Shown here piece by piece: positions 27,800-40,225 of a stretch of 64,000 bases of DNA. The translations under genes were made by a program, and so were the position numbers. Positions within the stretch are counted from its first letter, which is position 1. Every line of letters begins with the position of its first letter. This DNA comes from Galeopsis tetrahit. Lineage: Eukaryota; Streptophyta; Magnoliopsida; Lamiales; Lamiaceae. The stretch covers positions 62,571,441 through 62,635,440 of the forward strand of contig OY776125.1 of assembly GCA_963675135.1 (NCBI GenBank), read 5' to 3'. The notes beneath the pieces were generated by a model that saw only the letters and a program-made list of their open reading frames with translations, was not told where the DNA came from and ran no database searches.

Positions 27800-30700
27800 A
27801 TGAAATATCATCTGATGCAGGGTCGACTCGATCTATACAAGAAGGGTGGTTCAACAGGAGAAACTTGGTACATAGACAGTGGCTGTTCGCACCACATGAC
27901 TGGTACCAAGACTCTCTTATCAAACTACCATGAGCAAGAAGGACCAAAAGTGATATTTGGTGATAGCTCCATTGCTGTTACTAAAGGATTTGGTTACATT
28001 CAGAATGGAGACATAGAGATTCAAGATGTTTCTTATGTTGAAGGCTTGAAATACAATTTACTCTCTGTTTCACAATTTTGTGATCGTGGATACAAGGTGC
28101 AGTTCAAGAGTCAGAAATGTGAAATCATTGACAAAAAGACACACACAGTCTTACTGGTCGGCATTAGACAAGGAAGTGTGTACATAGTGAACTGGAACAG
28201 TTGTCCGAGGGACACCTGTCTACTTACTAAGAATCCTAAAGAACTCGGCTGGCTCTGGCATAGACGCCTTTGTCATCTAAACTTTAAGGTTCTTAATAAG
28301 ATAGCCAGAGACTACCTTATGGAAGGTATTCCCAATGAAGTCTATTATAAGTCACATGTATGCACGTCCTGTCAAAAAGGTAAACAGGTAAAGGGTTCTT
28401 ATAAGTCTATTCCATCCCTCTCAACCAGTAGAGTTCTTGAACTTCTACATATGGACTTACATGGCCCAATAACTCCTCCAACTTTGAACGGTAGAAGGTA
28501 CACACTTGTTGTGGTAGATGACTATTCTAAGTTCACTTGGGTAGTCTTCTTACACAAGAAGAGTGATACACAAACACTTTTGCCTGATCTGTTGAAGAAG
28601 TTACAGGTTGAGAAGAATCAGTCAATTGTCAAGATCCGTAGTGACAAGGGTACTGAATTCATTAACTGCTATATTAAAGAATTTTGTTCTAAGCGTGGCA
28701 TCCAGCACCTTACTAGTGCAGCTAGGACACCACAGCAAAATGGAGTAGCAGAACGAAGGAACAAAACTCTTAAGGAGGCCTGCAGGACCATGTTGACAGA
28801 GTATAATACGCCTCAGAAATTTTGGGCAGAAGCCATCAATACTGCATGCCACTCACAAAATAGAAGTGCTATCAATAAAGCACTAGGTAAGACGCCCTAT
28901 GAGGTATGGAAAGGTAGAAAACCCAGAGTGTCATATTTTCATATATTTGGATGTAAGTGTTTCATCCATAACAATGGGAAAAACAAGTTGAATGCATTTG
29001 ATGCTAAAGCAGACGAGGGGATATTCTTAGGATACTCCTCGACTAGCAAAGCATTTAGAGTATTCAACTACTCAACCCTTTGTGTGGAAGAAACACCACA
29101 TGTGGTTTTCGAAGAATCTCAACAGGACTCATCTACCAACAAGATCAGTGAGAAAGTTACTGAGTTAACTGTCGAATCTGACAAAGACTCAGAGGTATAT
29201 GAATCCGTTCAGGCATACAATCCATTCATGAAAGCTCTTGAGTCAGATGACTAGAAGAAGGTAAGTGTTCAAGGTAACTCTACTAGACCAGTTGACATGC
29301 CTAAACTAGTCGACTCGTCTACTCCCATTAAATCTTCTGATGATAATGATGTTGACATGCATGATGCTGTACATGATATAGATGATAGTACTATTGTTAA
29401 GAATAGAAATACATGGAAATCAGCGCATAATACTGAAAATATTATTGGTGACTCTACTGTTGGTGTTAAGACTAGACGACAACTCTTTGAGTCGCAAGAA
29501 CAATCTAGTCCATCTTTGTTTTGCTGGTGTTGTTTCCTCTCATCTATCGAGCCAAAAACCATTAATGAGGCATTGGCTGATAGTAATTGGATCATTGCTA
29601 TGCAAGACGAGTTGAATCAGTTTGTTCGAAACGACGTCTGGGAACTTGTCGATAGACCGAAACATCATAATGTAGTTGGCACTCGATGGATTTTCAAGAA
29701 TAAGAAAGATGAGAATGATGTAGTTGTTCGTAATAAGGCTAGACTAGTTGCCCAAGGCTATTCACAAGCTGAAGGCATAGACTATGATGAAACATATGCT
29801 CCTGTTGCTAGACTAGAAGCCATTCGATTGTTCCTTGCATATGCTGCTTACATGAAATTTACTGTATATCAAATGGATGTTAAAAGTGCATTTCTTAACG
29901 GTATTCTTGCGGAAGAAGTGTATGTTGAACAACCCCCAGGTTTCGAAGTCAAAGGTAATCAGGTATACAAATTAAAGAAGGCCTTATATGGACTAAAGCA
30001 AGCTCCAAGAGCCTGGTACGATACTCTTTCTCAATTTCTATTAGAAAATGGTTTTACTAAAGGCAAGGTAGATAGAACCTTGTTTAGAAGACAAGAAGGG
30101 AAAGACATTTTACTCGTCCAAATTTACGTAGATGACATCATTTTTGGTTCACCTAACAAAAAGCTGAGTGAAAGTTTCTCAACACTCATGCAAAGTAAAT
30201 TTGAGATGTCTATGATGGGTGAAATGAACTACTTTCTTGGACTTCAAGTAAAACAGACCCCAGAAGGGATTTTCATAAACCAAGCAAAATATACTCGTAA
30301 TCTACTAGACAAGTATGGTATTAAGACATGTAAATCCTCTGGAGTACCTATGCAACCTACTTACAGGATGGATCCAGACGAGAATGGTAAATGTACTGAT
30401 CAAACTCATTACCGTGGTCTTATTGGTTCATTACTCTACTTGACTGCTAGTAGACCTGATATTGCATTTTCTGTTGGTGTATGTGCTCGTTTTCAATCTA
30501 ATCCAAAAGAGAGTCATATGGAAACCACTAAAAGGATTTTGAAATATTTGAAAGGAACCATCAATCGTGGTATATGGTATCCTTCAAATGATGATCTATC
30601 TCTAAGTGGCTACTCTGATTCTGATTTTGGTGGTTGTAGAATAGATAGGAAATCTACATCTGGTTCTTGTCAATTCTTAGGCACAAAACTCATTTCATGG

Positions 30701-31081
30701 TTTTCGAAAAAGCAGACAAGTGTTGCTACCTCTACTACTGAAGCCGAGTACATGGCTGCTGGTAGTTGTTGTAGTCAATTATTATGGCTTATTCAACAGC
30801 TTATAGATTATAATATTTGTGAATCAAATGTTCCTATATTCTGTGATAGTAATAGTGCAATTGCCATTACACAAAATCCTGTTCTGCACACACGTTGTAA
30901 GCATGTTGATGTGAAACACCATTTCATACGTGATCATGTAGAAAAGAAGGATATTCGCATGGAAAAGATTCATACGGATTTTCAAAGAGCTGATATTTTC
31001 ACAAAACCATTAGCTGAGGCACGATTTCATGAATTATGCATTAGTCTAGGACTAATTGATCTTGATCCTACTAGTATATAA
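27800..31081 (+). pseudogene. pol: pol of element B: protease, integrase, RT, RNase H (one nonsense codon)
   Basis: About 1093 codons in one frame with one TAG at 29252-29254 in the linker between integrase and RT. Protease WYIDSGCSHHMTG; integrase HRRLCHLN, CTSCQKGKQ, DLHGP, RSDKGTEF, GVAERR; RT QMDVKSAFLNG and YVDDIIFG; RNase H GYSDSDFGG, TTEAEYMA and HVDVKHHFIRDH, ending GLIDLDPTSI. All catalytic motifs are kept, so apart from the stop it looks well conserved. Confidence 0.92.
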
Positions 31082-32012
31082 CAATATACTAACCAGACAG
31101 GTACAGTCCTAAGAAGAAAGGAGAAATAGACAAGTTACCACAAAAGGCACAGAGCACTCATCTACTCACTCAATAGACAGGTATACAAGGTCAAACAAGT
31201 TGACCAAACAACCCGATGAGGAAGCTGGTAAAGCTGAGGGTAATACTAAGGGAATAAACATTTAAGGGGGAATCTTTGATTTCTTAAAAATCCTTATGTT
31301 GACTCTTTAGTTTGGTAACAGTCATCTTGTTTGAACCTTGATCATTGATTTAAATTGATATTCATTCTATATATTCTACTCGACTATCTGCCATACTAAA
31401 TAAGACAGGTACATAAAGCTGTTCGACGTTCAGACAGATACGCACAGTCGAAGGGGGAACCCATCAGGTGGACATAAGACTACTCGTCTTGTGCCGTTAA
31501 GCTTACTCTCCTTAGGAAGCTTAGTCTTACTCATCTGTTCTGGATGGACTCGAACAGACAAGCTAAGTTTTCTTTGATTTAAATAAAATATGTGTTAAGG
31601 TGTTTACTCAAAACAAATTAACGATGTCAAAGTAATGTGATTGTGTTAAAATCTGGAAATCCTAGAATTGGATTTATACACCACTAGTTAATGAGGTGTA
31701 CATATTCAATTCATGCCAAAACACGACCTAGATAGGTCAGATGAGTACACTCTTTAATTTTGGAAATAAGAGAGGCGGATTTCAATTTGTACAAAATCAA
31801 TTCACATTTTTATCTAGGTTCTGTAACCGAATGCCAAAGGTCTCAACCGTTGGATCTAATTTTTCAAGCTTGACCGTTGGATCAAAAATTCAGTTTTAAA
31901 CAAAACCCAACACTTGCACACGTCTTGCCTCACATTTTTCATAACTCTTCTACTCGCCTAACAGTAATTTACTGCATAATCCATTGTCTGTGTTCATTAC
32001 AAATCTTTTAAC
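31082..32012 (+). other. element B spacer between pol and ORF3
   Basis: Noncoding. GCTGAGGG (31233-31240) and AAGGGGGAA (31264-31272) lie 150-190 nt after pol. Two CCGTTGGATC copies and a CT-rich leader precede the ORF3 ATG at 32013. No clear TATA box found. Confidence 0.6.
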
Positions 32013-34510
32013 ATGTCGATTCGATCTATTTTCGATGTTAGTACCAACATACAGGCACCGTTTGTTCTCGGAAGATACATTAATGACAACAAGGTGCATG
32101 TTGAACCGTCCCTGTTTTTTGGTGGAAATCACACAGTCGGAAATGAAGAAATTCTGACCAAGTGCACAAGATGCGGGCTAAAACCTTATTTGGAGGCGTT
32201 TCCTAAGGTTGTTCTGGAAGAGGAGGTTCTGGAATTCTATGCTAATGCCAGCAGAAGAGGAGATGTCATCGAATCTTTTATCGGTTCAAATCGAGTGGAA
32301 ATCACTCGTGAAGCTCTTTTTGAAAGACTGAGGTTGCCCATCGGAACTATTGATGTGGAGAAGTATGCGGAAGGGCAAGAGATGAGATATTTAAGCATTT
32401 TCTGTGGAAGGAAGATGAAGCTGAAACCAGATGGTAAAGCTATTACAGCCAAGAAGGGTGAGCTCCTAGAAAAATATCGCACTCTACTGGACATAGCTAG
32501 CAAGATGCTTCTATGTGCCACTGGATCTTTTAACTCAGTCACCCAAGTTAAAACAAGGATTATGACAGCTATCTATGATGGAATTACTGAGGGTAATTGG
32601 TTTAAGTTAATAGCTGACAGGATGATGCACTTCGAAAGAAGTGTTAGGGTGGATATTGATACTCGGAACTGGGTGGTCTCTCAAGCAGTTGGATATGGAA
32701 ACAAGCTAAGCATATTACTCCCACTGTTGATGCCCAACAAGACCACTTGGAGCAAGGGAAAGCCGTTTCATCCTCTTAAGTTCTATCTAAAGAAAGAGGC
32801 TCTGAAGAAGCAGGTTGCTGGAAGGCCAGCTGCTCCTAGACAGGTTCAATTTGATGAATCTGAAGTGTTGCCATGTGCGGATTCGGATAGTTCTTCACAA
32901 GCCGGGTCTAAGGAAGCTGAGTCCAGTGCAGACGACTCGGAGAAGACTCAATCGGATGACGAGTCAAATCAAGAGGAGGAGTCGAGTGACCAAGTACCTG
33001 AGATGTATACTCTTGTGAGAGTTGGAACTCCACCTCCACCAGAAGAGTTGAGTCACCAGGTTGGTACCTCTTCACAAGCTTTGTCAATTCCCTCTCTCTC
33101 TCTCTCTACTGTTCGAACCAAGGCTAGATCACATCGATCTAGGCCTCGTCCTTTAACCTCAACCTCACATGTACTGGCGGCATTACCGCTTAGAGCCAGT
33201 CATCCCCAAATCACTCCCAAACATGATACAACTGATACTTCTACAGTTGTCATACTTGACCAAGCCACATCAGTGCCCACAGAAACCACAGCCTTTACTC
33301 CCTCTCCCTCACCAGAATATGGTGAACCCTCTAACCCATCTACTTCAGACAAGACGCCAGTTGCCACTGCAACAGCTGAGTTAGAGACCCCATCTACTCA
33401 GGACCCGTCTGTTGTTAGATTTGAATCCTTAGTGTATTATCCAATGTGTCTACGAGAGAAGAGGATTCGTGCTCGAGTTTCAAGAAATCTTCAGAAGACG
33501 CTCTCACCTCTTGACATCGACACAGCTTCTGAACAGTTTGAAAAGCTAGTTCGGATTTGCACATGGTTCGCTTTGAAGAAGTCTTCTACGGATGATCTTT
33601 TTGAAGTCATTCAAGGCATGGGCGGAATCTCCAATTTTATGGATTGGGAGATGGAACAAAAAGAAAATAGTGGAGTTAAGGATCACTCTGAGCTATTCCC
33701 TCGCAAAGCCCTGGTTGATCTAGTCAAGAAGCTTCTAAATATTCCGGATGGTGTTATTGAGGATGTATTCGCTTTTGACGTTGGAACCCAGACTGATCTG
33801 GTGGAAGACGAGATCAAGCCAGAAGTAGCTGAGATTGCAGTCCAGACTTCAGAACAATTGGAAGAAATTGTTGATAGTGATGAAGATGAAGTCGACTCAC
33901 TCATGCTTGGAAAAGAAGATGATGAGTTTTTGGATGCTGAGATGTTTGATGAAGAAGAACTCAAAGCAGTTGATAATGTTGTTGAAACTTCCAGTTCTAC
34001 TCAAGCTGTGCCAGACAGATTTCTGGATGATTTAAAGACCGATCTGAGAAGTGTTGTTCATACTGCCATAGATGAGTTCTTGAACTTGAAAATGAAGGAT
34101 GTGCTAATAGCACAGAATCAGTCACTTGTTGACCAATCCAGAGACTTATTTGTTGGTGAAATCAACAAGATGGACTCGACTTTCCGAGAAGAGCTGTTTG
34201 CTCAAATTGAAGATTTTCTGCGGAAACAAGTTGATGTTTCAGAAAAGAGATCAATATCTTTTGCTCGATCGCTAGCAGAAGAGTCAAGCAAAATGGAAAG
34301 ACTCTACAGTGTTAAAGTTGCCATTGCTGATGAACAGAGAAGGGAAGCACAAGATCAGTTGGTGCGTTCTCAGGCTGTTCTACATGAGTTGACTGAACAA
34401 AATACTCTTCTTAGACAGACGGCTACTCAATTGAAAGATGAACTAGTTTCCTGTACACAGAAGTTGGAACTGGTTACTGAACGCTTAGACAAGATGAGCA
34501 ATGCCCTCAT
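32013..34510 (+). pseudogene. ORF3 of element B, 3' truncated
   Basis: Open for 875 codons to 34640, but only the first 830 or so are ORF3; the last 40 are gypsy gag read in a wrong frame after the deletion junction. N-terminal block has LFFGGNHT, VLEFYANA, ITREALFERLRLP, LLDIASKMLL and KFYLKKEAL. A Ser-rich acidic linker follows, then LVYYPMCLREKRIRA to FMDWEMEQKE, then an acidic and coiled-coil part. The basic patch and C-terminal block are lost. It aligns by motif to ORF3 of A and C but shares little linker sequence, so the blocks are what is conserved. Confidence 0.85.
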
Positions 34511-34539
34511 CATGGATTTTCAATATAACAAACAACATG

Positions 34540-35168
34540 TTGGTTCTTTTGTGGGTTACGAGTGGAAGATCGACACCCCATTGATGCTTGTGCGGGTGGT
34601 TCGATTTGGCAAAAATCAGTGGAGGAGATCAATGATATAATGGAGGGGATATCAAACAATACTTTCAAGATGAGAGTAGACCGCGGAGAAAGAAATCGGG
34701 TAGCTCAAGTGGATGACAATGAGAGCATGAGGGCAATGATGGCCACACTCATAGAAAAGGTGAATGTTATATCTCAATCAAGAGATAATCATTTATCCTT
34801 TGGGAAATAGGATCCTCAAATGGGACATATGAAAGAAGTGCAATACATGGGTTAACAAGGACACCCACAAAATTTTCAAGGGAATCGACAATATCAAGGG
34901 CAACCACCATAGCAAAATCGTGGTCAAGGATTTCAAGCTCCTACTCAAAACCGATTCTAAGGCCAATCCTCATCTTATCAAGGTCAAGGGGGCCCGACGG
35001 CCCATCATCTCAATTCTCAACTCCTCAAAATCCAAATTTTCGGAGGAATGAAAATTTATCCTATTCCAATCTAAAAGTGTTATTCAATATCCTCCCGGAT
35101 TTGATCCCGGAGCAAAACTGCCAAGTGGAGAAGGGAAGTCTTCCACAGATGAGCTTCTTGAACTCCTC
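34540..35168 (+). pseudogene. gag: gypsy gag, degenerate later part
   Basis: After the B junction the gypsy frame resumes with VEDRHPIDACAGGSIW and IMEGISNNTFKM, the end of the gag domain. A TAG at 34808-34810 and several stops follow in a Gln/Gly/Asn-rich stretch (about 34840-35030), and the frame shifts before 35169. No zinc knuckle was found. Confidence 0.75.
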
Positions 35169-36425
35169 ATGAAGAGGATGGATATGAGTGATAAGAGAAT
35201 GGAGGAAAGTGATAAGAGAATGGAGAAAAGTGAGAAGAAATCCGAAGAAACCGACTCAATCCTTGCTCAACTTTTAAGTAATCAAAAATCAATGGAATTC
35301 CATATGGGGAAATTGGCAACTTCAATTGGATCTCAACCAAACAAAGGATACTTTCCATCGACCACCGAAGTAAACCCGCGTGAACATTGTAATGCTATTA
35401 CAATTTCAAATGGTGAACAATATGGAAGCTCTTCAATGTCAATTGAATTGGAAGAGGGTGAAGTGGTGAAGGCATAAGAAAGGGAGAAAGAGCAAAAGAA
35501 TGAGGTAGAAACAGTTGGGAGTGGAGAGGTTGCTCCAAGAATTCCAAAGTGGAGAATTGCCAAAGATTTGAAAAAGAAGAAGCTTGAGGTACCTTGTAAT
35601 AAATGGGTGGTGCCCATTACATATGAGCCACTTCCATATCCGGGAAGATATATGAAGAAAATGGATGAGAAGTTTGGGAAGTTTTTGGATATCTTCAAGA
35701 AAATCCATATTGATCTTCCACTTTTGAATGCTCTAGAGCAAATACCCCATTACATGAAGTTTCTAAAGGATGCAATAGCAAACAAGAAGAAGCTAGTGGA
35801 TGATGAGAAGATCAATTTGACCGAGGAGTGTAGTGCTATCCTTCAACGAACTCCTCCCGAAAAGCTCAAAGATCCGGGTAGTTTCACTCTCCCATGTGAG
35901 ATTGGAGATGGTCCCATGATGAAGGCTCTTTGTGATTTGGGAGCTAGCATCAATTTGATGCCACTTTCAATGTTCAAGCGTTTGGGACTTGGAGAAGTAA
36001 TGCCTACATCAATTACTCTTCAATTGGCGGATCGTTCAATCACATATCCTAAAGGGATCATTGAAGATGTATTGGTGAAGATTGACAAATTTATCATTCC
36101 GGCCGACTTTGTGGTGCTTGATATGAAAGAGGATGCAAATATCCCATTAATCCTTGGGAGGCCGTTTCTTTCCACGGGGGGAGCAAATATCAATTTGAGA
36201 AAAGGGGATGTAACATTGGGAGTGAATGGAGAGAAGATTATTTTCTCCAAGTATGGTTCAATTGAAAGTTACCCAAGAAATAAGGAATCTCACTTTGTCA
36301 AAGAACTCGACATTTGTGTGAAAGAGCCCTCACCAAAAGTTCCATTGAAAGATCCAAGAGATGATAAAAAATTGAAGCAAACACCCAAACTTGAGCAAAA
36401 CTCAAGTTTGGGGGAGTTTGATTAG
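35169..36425 (+). pseudogene. gypsy gag end and aspartic protease (one nonsense codon)
   Basis: One frame with TAA at 35475-35477. The first part has a charged repeat (DKRMEESDKRMEKSEKK) and GKLATSIGSQPNKG. After the stop comes the typical Athila pre-protease segment (PLPYPGRY, LLNALEQIPHY, FLKDAIANK), then the retropepsin domain with active-site CDLGASINLMP (family usual is D-S/L-GA), PTSITLQLADRS, FVVLDM and PLILGRPFLSTGGA. The frame ends at 36425, where reverse transcriptase would normally follow. Confidence 0.85.
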
Positions 36426-36497
36426 GAGAAGAGTTTTGGTGATTTCCTTGAGGGTAGTGAAGATGAAAAGGGATGAAGGAAGAGTTCGAATGAGAGA

Positions 36498-36722
36498 ATG
36501 ATCGTAAAAGGCTTTGATATTGGATATACGGTTGTATGGAGCACCTTGGGAGTGATGGAAGTACTTGGAAAGATGAAGCTCAAGGAACGCAAAATGTTGG
36601 TCATGAAGAAATTGGCCTATGAAGGAGGCATTGCGTTGGAAAGTGAGGAGTACGAAGTGTTCATCACCGATGAGCACAATATAAAGCATTATCATCCTCC
36701 ATTTAAAGAAAGGGAAGTTTGA
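36498..36722 (+). pseudogene. tail of gypsy integrase joined behind protease
   Basis: 74 codons in the protease frame but after two stops. The last 30 residues (GGIALESEEYEVF then HNIKHYHP) align with the integrase end of the minus-strand copy (GNVELIDKDGGTF then QRVKHYFG), and the conserved post-pol block follows at 36738-36780. The first 40 residues are not recognised. All of RT, RNase H and the integrase core are missing between 36425 and here. Confidence 0.55.
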
Positions 36723-36737
36723 AGTTGTTAAGTTTCG

Positions 36738-36780
36738 TCCGACATAGGACGTTAAACCTAGCGCTAAATGGGAGGCAACC
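36738..36780 (+). other. conserved noncoding block just after gypsy pol, second copy
   Basis: Counterpart of 168-210, with ATAGGACGTTAAA, AGCGCT and GGGAGGCAACC. Confidence 0.6.
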
Positions 36781-37471
36781 TATTTTTACTTGCTTTATTT
36801 CAATTTTGTTCATTTTATTTATTTTGTTAGTTTAGTTTGATGTCTTTGTGAGTTTTGATGTTAGTTGGAAGAGCTTGGATCGAATGGACAAGTGGATTGA
36901 AAGTGGAACCTTGTGCTTAGAAGAAGGTGTAGCTATAGCAATCGTAAGAGGTACGCCCACCCCAATTCTTAGGAATTGCATATCAATTACTAAGTTTGGG
37001 GGGGGGGGGGGGTAGTGGAATGTATATTCTTGTTCATAATATTGATTGCTTAACTACTCTTAGTTTTAATTGTTGGGATAGTGGCCCATGTGTGTAGATT
37101 TGTATGGTTAGCACTTGGTGTCAATATCATTGCAAAACTATTTTTCCAAACTTTTAATTGCTTAGCAATGAAAAAGTTTGGGGGGGTATGTTCGTTTTTA
37201 CATTTTCTATTGACACCAATGTGTACTCTTGTGTATGTGTGCAAATTGAGCTTTAATGATCATTGAGACACATTTGATGATGAGTTGTTGTGAATTTGAT
37301 TCCTTGAATGTGTGCATGATTGAAATGTATCATCTTGTTTGTGTTGTTATCATCTTGTTGCCTATGGATGTTTTGCATGCACAATGAGTTATGTGTGGTG
37401 GTGATTGATGAATGGTTAAGTCTTGAATGAACCGGTGAGAATTGAACTTTGAACCGATCATTAATCCGGTT
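36781..37471 (+). other. gypsy 3' noncoding region
   Basis: No coding potential. Contains AAGTTTGGGGG-type motifs at 36992-37012 (a run of 15 G) and about 37172-37187; another lies at about 36407-36417 near the protease end. These resemble polypurine tracts of this group. The region ends at the CGGTT target site of element C. Confidence 0.55.
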
Positions 37472-38204
37472 TGTTGGGATATGAATCTTATAAACAATGT
37501 TCTAGATGATGAAAGTATGTTTTGATGGCCAAAAGCAACTTAAAGTCAGTGATATATGTGGTTCTAAGTCATCTTAACTAAGTCATCTGATGAGAAACTT
37601 AAGTTGAGATTACTGATCTTAATGCTAACTGAAATAAGTTTACTGATCTTAACTGAGTCATTTGAAATAAGATTACTGATCTGAGTATGGATACTGAGAA
37701 TAATTTTAGTGGTCTTATATGAGATATTTGTATCTGAGTTACTGATCTTATATGCCTACTGATCTTATATGTAAGTTACTGATCTTAGGTGTTTACTGAT
37801 CTTATTGTTTACTGATCTGATGTATGAACTGTTAGGAACTAAGCTGATGTTTTGTGTTGTATAGACAGCTTATAGTATAGGACTTAGATATACTCATCTG
37901 TATGTAGTTCAGTTGATGTATAGATAGGTTTTATATTTGTAATGTTGTATTTTATTGTAATCAGCATTGTAAAGTTCAGAACAGTAGATTAGAACTAGAT
38001 TAGATGAAGATCAGAAGATTATTGAAGACTCAGAGGACTACTTCCGAATAAGAAGACTTCAAGAAAAGTTGAAGAAGAGCTTAGAAGAAATCTGGAGAAG
38101 TTTTGAATAGTTTTGGAGAACTGTGCTGATTGACTAAGAAGAGTAAAAATCAGAGCAGTAAGTTACTGTGCTGATTTAGTAAAATTGAAGAATAAGTTTG
38201 GAAA
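37160..38204. repeat. 1.05-kb tandem duplication, copy 1
   Basis: Holds the last 312 bp of gypsy flank, including one CGGTT, and the first 733 bp of the element C LTR. Copy 2 is 38205-39248. Junctions share GCTTA. Copy 1 carries several changes not in copy 2 or in the 3' LTR. Confidence 0.9.
37467..37471. repeat. target-site duplication of element C, left copy (CGGTT)
   Basis: CGGTT before TG at 37472; matching copy at 51201-51205 directly after the 3' LTR. Confidence 0.88.
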
Positions 38205-39248
38205 GCTTAGCAATGAAAAAGTTTTGGGGGGTATGTTCGTTTTTACATTTTCTATTGACACCAATGTGTACTCTTGTGTATGTGTGCAAATTGAGCTTTA
38301 ATGATCATTGAGACACATTTGATGATGAGTTGTTGTGAATTTGATTCCTTGAATGTGTACATGATTGAAATGTATCATCTTGTGTGTGTTGTTATCATCT
38401 TGTTGCCTATGGATGTTTTGCATGCACAATGAGTTATGTGTGGTGGTGATTGATGAATGGTTAAGTCTTGAATGAACCGGTGAGAATTGAACTTTGAACC
38501 GATCATTAATCCGGTTGTTGGGATATGAATCTTATAAACAATGTTCTAGATGATGAAAGTATGTTTTGATGGCCAAAAGCAACTTAAAGTTAGTGATATA
38601 TGTGGTTCTAAGTCATCTTAACTAAGTCATCTGATGAGAAACTTAAGTTGAGATTACTGATCTTAATGCTAACTGAAATAAGTTTACTGATCTTAACTGA
38701 GTCATTTGAAATAAGATTACTGATCTGAGTATGGATACTGAGAATAATTTTAGTGGTCTTATATGAGATATTTGTATCTGAGTTACTGATCTTATATGCC
38801 TACTGATCTTATATGTAAGTTACTGATCTTAGGTGTTTACTGATCTTATTGTTTACTGATCTGATGTATGAACTGTTAGGAACTAAGCTGATGTTTTGTG
38901 TTGTATAGACAGCTTATAGTATAGGACTTAGATATACTCATCTGTATGTAGTTCAGTTGATGTATAGATAGGTTTTATATTTGTAATGTTGTATTTTATT
39001 GTAATCAGCATTGTAAAGTTCAGAACAGTAGATTAGAACTAGATTAGATGAAGATCAGAAGACTATTGAAGACTCAGAGGACTACTTCAGAATAAGAAGA
39101 CTTCAAGAAAAGTTGAAGAAGAGCTTAGAAGAAATCTGGAGAAGTTTTGAACAGTTTTGGAGAACTGTGCTGATTGACTAAGAAGAGTAAAAATCAGAGC
39201 AGTAAGTTACTGTGCTGATTTAGTAAAATTGAAGAATAAGTTTGGAAA
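38205..39248. repeat. 1.05-kb tandem duplication, copy 2
   Basis: Second copy, directly adjoining the first. Its LTR part continues without break into the rest of the C 5' LTR to 40064, so it is the functional copy of the LTR. Confidence 0.9.
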
Positions 39249-40064
39249 GCTTATTTAAAGTGTAACTGAAGATATATTTGAAGAGATGCTGATTTGAAAG
39301 GAAGTTACAAAGTCGGTTACAAGAAGAAGTTACAAAAACAGTTTTAGAGTTAGTTGAGAGTTAGTTCACAAACTGCTAACTGCCATACTAAGTTCTATAA
39401 ATACTGTGTGATCTCCTACTGTGAAGACTACTGATCTTAAAGCATTCACAAGCAATCTAAGTCTACAGAGCACAAGAAGAACTCACAGAGTTGAAGGAGA
39501 TTAAAGAAGAGAAGCCACAGATTTGAAGAGAAGAATCAAAGGCTAATATAGAGAAGTTTTACTTTTCAAGTTCAAGTTTGTATTTTGTTAAACAAGTGTG
39601 CTAGTTACTTGGAAAATTACTAGTAGATCGAAGATATACCTAGAGGTATAATCGATAAGATCACAGTCTTAATCTTGGGACTTTAAGCCACAAGAAACTC
39701 AAGAAGGAATTGTTAATAAAACATCATAACTGGAGTTGTGAGAGTGGATGTAGACATTTGTCGAACCACTATAAAATTCTGTGTTCTTTACTTTTCGGTT
39801 TGATATTTGTTTCATAATTGTTTAAACAAGAACATTAAGAATTTACAAAGATAAAGATCTAAAGAAAAGTTGAGTATAAACTAGTAAGGCCCATATTGGT
39901 TTGAAAGTACTGATCTGAGCTAAGTAAGCATAGTACAGTACATAAGAAGTCTAAATTCCGCATTGCATATTCTGATATTTTGAAAGATTTTTAAAAGTCT
40001 ATTCACCCCTCCCCTCTAGACTTTTACTAGCTTAATCAATCTTAACTCAACTTTGGGACCAACA
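38516..40064 (+). repeat. Element C 5' LTR
   Basis: 1549 bp, TG...CA. TATAAATA at 39396-39403. The U3 has nine or more TTACTGATCT(T/G) motifs between about 38650 and 38870. Confidence 0.93.
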
Positions 40065-40066
40065 AG

Positions 40067-40078
40067 TGGTATCAGAGC
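40067..40078 (+). other. primer binding site of element C (tRNA-iMet)
   Basis: TGGTATCAGAGC two bases after the 5' LTR. Confidence 0.9.
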
Positions 40079-40225
40079 AGTAGTTCTTTGGACTGCTGTT
40101 TCTTGATAACCTTGCAGATCTTGAGGGAAAACTTACTGATCTTGCTACTCTTTCTTGATATATGTCACTATCTGAATACTTGAAATTTCTCTGCTATACT
40201 ACTGATCCTATTTGTCTAATCAAAC

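Larger units (their letters stand above)
23726..34510 (+). mobile_element. Element B: SIRE-type Ty1/copia, 3' end deleted
   Basis: 5' LTR 23726-25037, primer site, gag, pol, spacer and most of ORF3, then a switch somewhere in 34505-34540 back to gypsy gag. The end of ORF3, polypurine tract and 3' LTR are missing along with a gypsy gag segment, so one deletion spanned the right border. No right target-site copy remains. Gag has two nonsense codons and pol one. It is a different family from A and C by LTR and protein sequence. Confidence 0.9.

Noticed and set aside
36998..37012. Run of 15 G as telomere-like or assembly gap
   Set aside because: Single homopolymer within a gypsy AAGTTTGGGGG motif; no telomere repeat unit around it.
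37472..38204. Partial LTR as a separate solo insertion
   Set aside because: The flank is duplicated with it, so it is one arm of a tandem duplication, not an independent insertion.
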